From Bacteroidota bacterium (GTDB taxonomy: Bacteria; Bacteroidota; Ignavibacteria; UBA10030; SZUA-254): a stretch of DNA of 54,236 bases. Where the stretch lies: the NCBI GenBank assembly GCA_036522515.1, contig DATDFQ010000029.1, positions 1 to 54,236 on the forward strand. The letters run 5' to 3'. The notes under the pieces were generated by a model. It did not search any database. It was not told the DNA's origin and saw only the letters and a program-made list of their open reading frames with translations. Below are positions 51,300 to 54,236 of the stretch, piece after piece (the first letter of the stretch is position 1; each line of letters begins with the position of its first letter). A program made the position numbers and the translations under genes.

Positions 51300-52220
51300 A
51301 TGATATACGTACATTCATCATCACACTTCGCACCGGCACAACAGATGGGTCATGTAACCAATCCGCTCGCTGAACAGATCATGGACAAGGAGTTCAAATG
51401 CCTCAACGCGGGCTTTGTCCGCCTCGTCGACTATATGGGCGGAGACGAATCGATCGTGCAGGCGGCCCGCGTCTCCTACGGGAAGGGGACGAAGAGCGTC
51501 AACGAAGACCGGGGATTGATCCGGTACCTGATGCGCCACATGCACACCACTCCCTTCGAGATGGTCGAGCTGAAATTCCACATCAAGCTTCCGATCTTTG
51601 TGGCGCGCCAGTGGATCAGGCACAGGACCGCGAATGTCAACGAGTATTCCGGCCGGTATTCAGTGATGAAGGATGAGTTCTATATTCCGGAGCCGGTTGC
51701 GATCCACCGGCAGAGCCGGCGGAACAAGCAGGGACGCGGCGACGAGGTCCCGGCGGAGCTTCGCGAGAAGGTGCTCGAGATTCTCGTTTCCGCCCAGGGT
51801 AAAACGTACGGGCAGTATTCGAAGATGCTTGAGGACGATATCGCGCGGGAGCTCGCACGGATCCATCTTCCCCTTTCACTCTATACGGAGTGGTACTGGA
51901 AGATCGATCTTCACAACCTGTTCCACTTTCTTCATCTCCGGATGGATGCGCACGCGCAGTATGAAATCCGGATTTACGGTGAGGCGGTAGCTGAGATCAC
52001 GAAGAAAATCGTGCCCGTGGCATGGGAAGCGTTCGAGGATTACGTCCTGAAAGCAGGAAGATTCTCCCGGCTGGAGCTTGATGTGCTTCTGGGAAAGGTC
52101 GATACCTCCTGCCTGACGGCTGAATACCTCGAAACGAAGGGATTAAAAGGGAGGGAAGCGGAGGAGTTCCTGGAGAAGCTCAAAGGGATGGAGAAGGAGG
52201 TTGGTAGCCGCAGCCTTTAG
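51300..52220 (+). CDS. thyX: FAD-dependent thymidylate synthase
   Basis: The enzyme methylates dUMP using methylenetetrahydrofolate and reduced FAD. The ThyX signature RHRTANVNEYSGRY runs from R107, counting from the longest start. QAARVSYGKGTK and the end-of-domain LFHFLHLRMDAHAQYEIR are also family blocks. Starts are possible at 51300, 51345 and 51381. The last (MDKEFKCLNAGFVRLVDYMG) aligns best with known ThyX beginnings, and none has a strong ribosome-binding site. The last five codons and the TAG (G-S-R-S-L-stop, 52203-52220) are made entirely by repeat C3, so the natural C-terminus has been replaced or extended. No thyA was seen here. Confidence 0.94.
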   Translation: MIYVHSSSHFAPAQQMGHVTNPLAEQIMDKEFKCLNAGFVRLVDYMGGDESIVQAARVSYGKGTKSVNEDRGLIRYLMRHMHTTPFEMVELKFHIKLPIFVARQWIRHRTANVNEYSGRYSVMKDEFYIPEPVAIHRQSRRNKQGRGDEVPAELREKVLEILVSAQGKTYGQYSKMLEDDIARELARIHLPLSLYTEWYWKIDLHNLFHFLHLRMDAHAQYEIRIYGEAVAEITKKIVPVAWEAFEDYVLKAGRFSRLELDVLLGKVDTSCLTAEYLETKGLKGREAEEFLEKLKGMEKEVGSRSL

Positions 52221-52226
52221 GCTGCG
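52203..52226. repeat. family C palindromic element, half copy C3 (supplies thyX stop)
   Basis: GGTAG followed by CCGCAGCC-TTTA-GGCTGCG. It lies in frame at the thyX end and gives codons for Gly-Ser-Arg-Ser-Leu and TAG. The convergent arfB stop is eight bases beyond it. Confidence 0.82.
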
Positions 52227-52233
52227 TTAAATT

Positions 52234-52662
52234 CTATTCTACGTATTTCCGAAGTTGCTTCAGCCTTCCCCGCCGTTTCTTCGCTTCGAGACGTTTCTCT
52301 CTGTCCTGCCTGGGAATCTTCGTGGGAACTCTCTTCTTCACCGGTTTCAGTGCTGCGCCGATCAATTCCTTGAACCGTTCCATCGCCTCCACGCGGTTTC
52401 GCCACTGGCTGCGGGAATCCTGTTCCACGATCTTCAATACCCCGTCAGAGTCTATACGGGATTGTAACCTTGTCATGATGTGCCGGCGCTGAGCCTCGGA
52501 AAGGCTCGGCGAGCGCCCCACATCGAACAGCAGCTCGACCTTCGTTTCGACCTTGTTCACGTTCTGACCGCCGTGCCCCCCGCTCCGCGCAAATCTGAAG
52601 CTCAATTCCGAGTACGGAATCTCCAGCCGGTCGTTTATGGTGATGATAGTGTCCATTGTCAT
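52234..52662 (-). CDS. arfB: alternative ribosome-rescue factor ArfB (GGQ peptidyl-tRNA hydrolase)
   Basis: A 142-residue protein with the GGQ motif in SGGHGGQNVNKVETKVEL (about 27-44), the class I release-factor catalytic loop. The C-terminus is long, basic and probably disordered (KKRVPTKIPRQDREKRLEAKKR), which in ArfB enters the empty mRNA channel. It hydrolyses peptidyl-tRNA on ribosomes stalled without a stop codon. Length fits YaeJ/ArfB (about 140). MTM at the start offers two ATGs; either is possible. It is a single gene between repeat C3 (3' side) and C2 (upstream). Confidence 0.95.
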   Translation of the reverse strand: MTMDTIITINDRLEIPYSELSFRFARSGGHGGQNVNKVETKVELLFDVGRSPSLSEAQRRHIMTRLQSRIDSDGVLKIVEQDSRSQWRNRVEAMERFKELIGAALKPVKKRVPTKIPRQDREKRLEAKKRRGRLKQLRKYVE

Positions 52663-52678
52663 CGTGCAGATCTGAATC

Positions 52679-52744
52679 CCGCAAGCTGAAGCTTGCGGCT
52701 ACCGATACCGCATCATGGTCGGTAGGCGCGACCTTCAGGTCGCG
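52679..52744. repeat. family C palindromic element, copy C2 (supplies DUF2779 stop)
   Basis: A full 66-bp copy inverted relative to C1: CCGCAAGC-TGAA-GCTTGCGG, linker CTACCGA...TCGGTAG, and CGCGACC-TTCA-GGTCGCG. Hairpin 2 differs from C1 at paired positions (AGCC/GGCT against AAGC/GCTT). The last hairpin reaches into the neighbouring gene and provides Ala-Thr-TGA. Confidence 0.87.
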
Positions 52745-54213
52745 TTCACCAACTTGCCCAGCTCGTTCAGAACCGAGATCATCGCAATCGTATCGTACCC
52801 GCAGTAATCCTCGAGCTGCTTCCGGATCGATGCACGGTCGCCATCGGCGACAGCCGTGTATGTGACCCGCAGATATTCCCTTGAAGCTGCACCCCCATCA
52901 GCGATCGGCATTCCCTCGTAGCCTTTCCCGGTGAGACTCGGGAGGACGGCCTTGAGGGAGGCGGAGCCCTCCTGCTCCGGGTTGTAGTAGGAGAACGTCC
53001 GGAACGGGATCAAAAGGTCGACAATACGTTCCTCCAGAGCCGCATACCATGGAGCAAATTCGGTAAATACTTCGGAAGCCTCCCGAAGCACCCCCTTCTC
53101 GAACGACGAATTGTATGCGACGATGGATCCGGTCTCACCCAGAAGATTCTTCAGGTTGCCCAGGATCGTCGGACGCGGGTCCGATGCACCGTCGGCAAGA
53201 AATCCATAATGCACCGGAGGGTCCCCCGGTGACTTTTGGACGTGAAGAGAGTACTGAAACGGGAGTTTCTGGTACGGGCGAAGACCGTCGTACAGAGGGA
53301 TCGCGGTATTGATCGTCTCGAAGTCCAGAAAATAGAGGGGGTAGCGGAGCGTATCGAGGAACGATTTGATCTCCGCGCGATCCACATGGGTTTTCCCGGA
53401 GAGGAGCGCCTGCATTTGAATCTGTTGAGGCGGTGTCAGGCTCGCGTCGATAGGGATATCCTTGAGCTTCAGGATTCCGGCGTTGAACCATTCGAATCCC
53501 TTGCGGGATCGATTCAGTGTGAAGACGCTATGCTCGGGGAGAAAACCCCAGCAATGGTCTTTGAGAATACACTCATACGGGTCGTCGCACCAGGGGCCGA
53601 TCGGGATGTCGGGCTGTGCCTTCTGACCGATCACCGCCCGGATCTCGGCGAGATTTCGCGGCACATCCGCCTGCCGGGCCAGCGCTTCCGCAGTTACATC
53701 GGAAGAAGCAAACAGTTGTTTGGGGTCGATCTCTCCCTTGCGGACGTATTGGTTGTTGATGTAATACACGACGCACTTGCGAATCTTGAGCCCCGCTCCG
53801 GCACAAATATAGTACTGTATCGAGACATCGTTGTAATTGACCTCCTTGACTTCGGTCGAGCTCTTCACTTCGACGAGGTCCCACTCGTCCTCCCCGGCGG
53901 GATTCAGGATATCGAAGCGGGCGAAGGCGCCCTGGTACGCGAGACCGGCTTCGAAGAGGGGCACCCTGCGGGCGAGAGCCGACATCGAAAGTTTCTCGAT
54001 CATGTCGAACTGCCAGGGCTTCGCCTTGATCTCGATTCCGTCCGGAAAGAGTTTCTTCGCGTAGGATCCGACGAGGTGGCCCTGGTCAAAGATCGCTTGC
54101 GTGGAAGCGTCGATCGGAGGGATCTGATCCTTGGCGTTGTAGCGGAACCAGATCAGCTTGTGACACTGGAGCCCCTCGAGGTACTTGGATTTGGAGATAT
54201 AGGATTGTGCCAT
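52735..54213 (-). CDS. DUF2779-type protein: Cas4-like PD-(D/E)XK nuclease fused to DEDD exonuclease-like domain
   Basis: A 492-residue protein. The N-terminal part (1-225) has C17 and C209-x5-C215-x5-C221, which could bind a 4Fe-4S cluster as in Cas4 and AddB. PD-(D/E)XK residues E88, D101 and E115-V-K117 lie between them. The C-terminal part (about 290-492) has D297-F-E299 in YFLDFETI, AYN368-S-S-F-E372 and Y470-x3-D474, the three motifs of a DEDDy exonuclease. The overall pattern matches DUF2779 proteins, whose function is not established. DNA or RNA end processing in repair or defence is an inference. Its last two codons and stop come from repeat C2. A TATAAT at 54231-54236 could be its -10, with the -35 beyond the window. 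Confidence 0.82.
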   Translation of the reverse strand: MAQSYISKSKYLEGLQCHKLIWFRYNAKDQIPPIDASTQAIFDQGHLVGSYAKKLFPDGIEIKAKPWQFDMIEKLSMSALARRVPLFEAGLAYQGAFARFDILNPAGEDEWDLVEVKSSTEVKEVNYNDVSIQYYICAGAGLKIRKCVVYYINNQYVRKGEIDPKQLFASSDVTAEALARQADVPRNLAEIRAVIGQKAQPDIPIGPWCDDPYECILKDHCWGFLPEHSVFTLNRSRKGFEWFNAGILKLKDIPIDASLTPPQQIQMQALLSGKTHVDRAEIKSFLDTLRYPLYFLDFETINTAIPLYDGLRPYQKLPFQYSLHVQKSPGDPPVHYGFLADGASDPRPTILGNLKNLLGETGSIVAYNSSFEKGVLREASEVFTEFAPWYAALEERIVDLLIPFRTFSYYNPEQEGSASLKAVLPSLTGKGYEGMPIADGGAASREYLRVTYTAVADGDRASIRKQLEDYCGYDTIAMISVLNELGKLVNAT

Positions 54214-54230
54214 CCTGCTATAGATACGAT

Positions 54231-54236
54231 ATTATA
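54231..54236 (-). promoter_or_regulatory. possible -10 element at the window edge
   Basis: The last six bases read TATAAT on the minus strand, 17 bases before the DUF2779 start codon. The -35 would be outside the window, so this cannot be confirmed. Confidence 0.25.

Overview
The window looks like chromosome from a moderately GC-rich member of the FCB group, most likely an Ignavibacteriota/Chlorobiota-type relative of Bacteroidota. Three secreted proteins end in a type IX secretion (T9SS) C-terminal sorting domain with the N-Y-P-N-P-F-N-P motif. A fourth ends in a looser V-V-P-N-P-Y variant. There are also a TonB-dependent receptor with a carboxypeptidase-like N-terminal domain, a PorV/PorQ-type barrel and GTP-dependent PEP carboxykinase. 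No rRNA, tRNA, CRISPR array, transposase or phage gene was found.

Left flank (1-12.8 kb): a metallophosphoesterase cut by the window edge; a secreted TPR protein overlapping a conserved secreted protein; a small persulfide-oxidation operon (27-codon leader ORF, 71-residue protein, MBL-rhodanese fusion); a run of family 5 uracil-DNA glycosylase, SDR and Cys/Met-metabolism PLP enzyme; a small alpha/beta-barrel protein; a threonine/serine dehydratase; a quinone-oxidoreductase-like MDR protein and pckG. Next (12.9-20.4 kb) come a POT peptide transporter, an Nramp transporter fused to a universal-stress domain, a T9SS protein made of twelve 29-residue repeats, a methyltransferase and an organophosphate-antiporter-like MFS protein.

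Centre (20.4-43.6 kb): the most interesting part. A cytoplasmic GAF/PAS histidine kinase and an NtrC-type sigma-54 activator, translationally coupled, lie divergently from a strictly tandem run of twelve genes (24.15-43.61 kb), most overlapping or nearly touching. The intergenic region carries a consensus -24/-12 sigma-54 promoter and an upstream inverted repeat. The run encodes a T9SS protein, TonB receptor, large secreted partner, PorV-like barrel, sugar isomerase/epimerase, zinc dehydrogenase, uronate-isomerase-like amidohydrolase, two HExxH zincins, an M61-PDZ peptidase, an amino-acid permease and a GH130 mannoside phosphorylase-type enzyme. I read it as a sigma-54-controlled glycoprotein or mannoside utilisation locus, PUL-like but without SusD or an ECF/HTCS regulator.

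Right flank (43.6-54.2 kb): a minus-strand operon of yajQ, cell-wall amidase, a histidine kinase with a CxxCH heme motif in its extracytoplasmic sensor, and a small membrane protein; then an 8-oxoguanine defence operon (Nudix, MutY, Ogg2-like) followed by a saccharopine-dehydrogenase-family protein; then thyX, arfB and a DUF2779 nuclease-like fusion.

Between genes in the two flanks, but nowhere in the central 37.8 kb, lie ten palindromic elements of three families (A, B, C). Families B and C show compensatory stem changes, and family C copies provide the stop codons of two genes.
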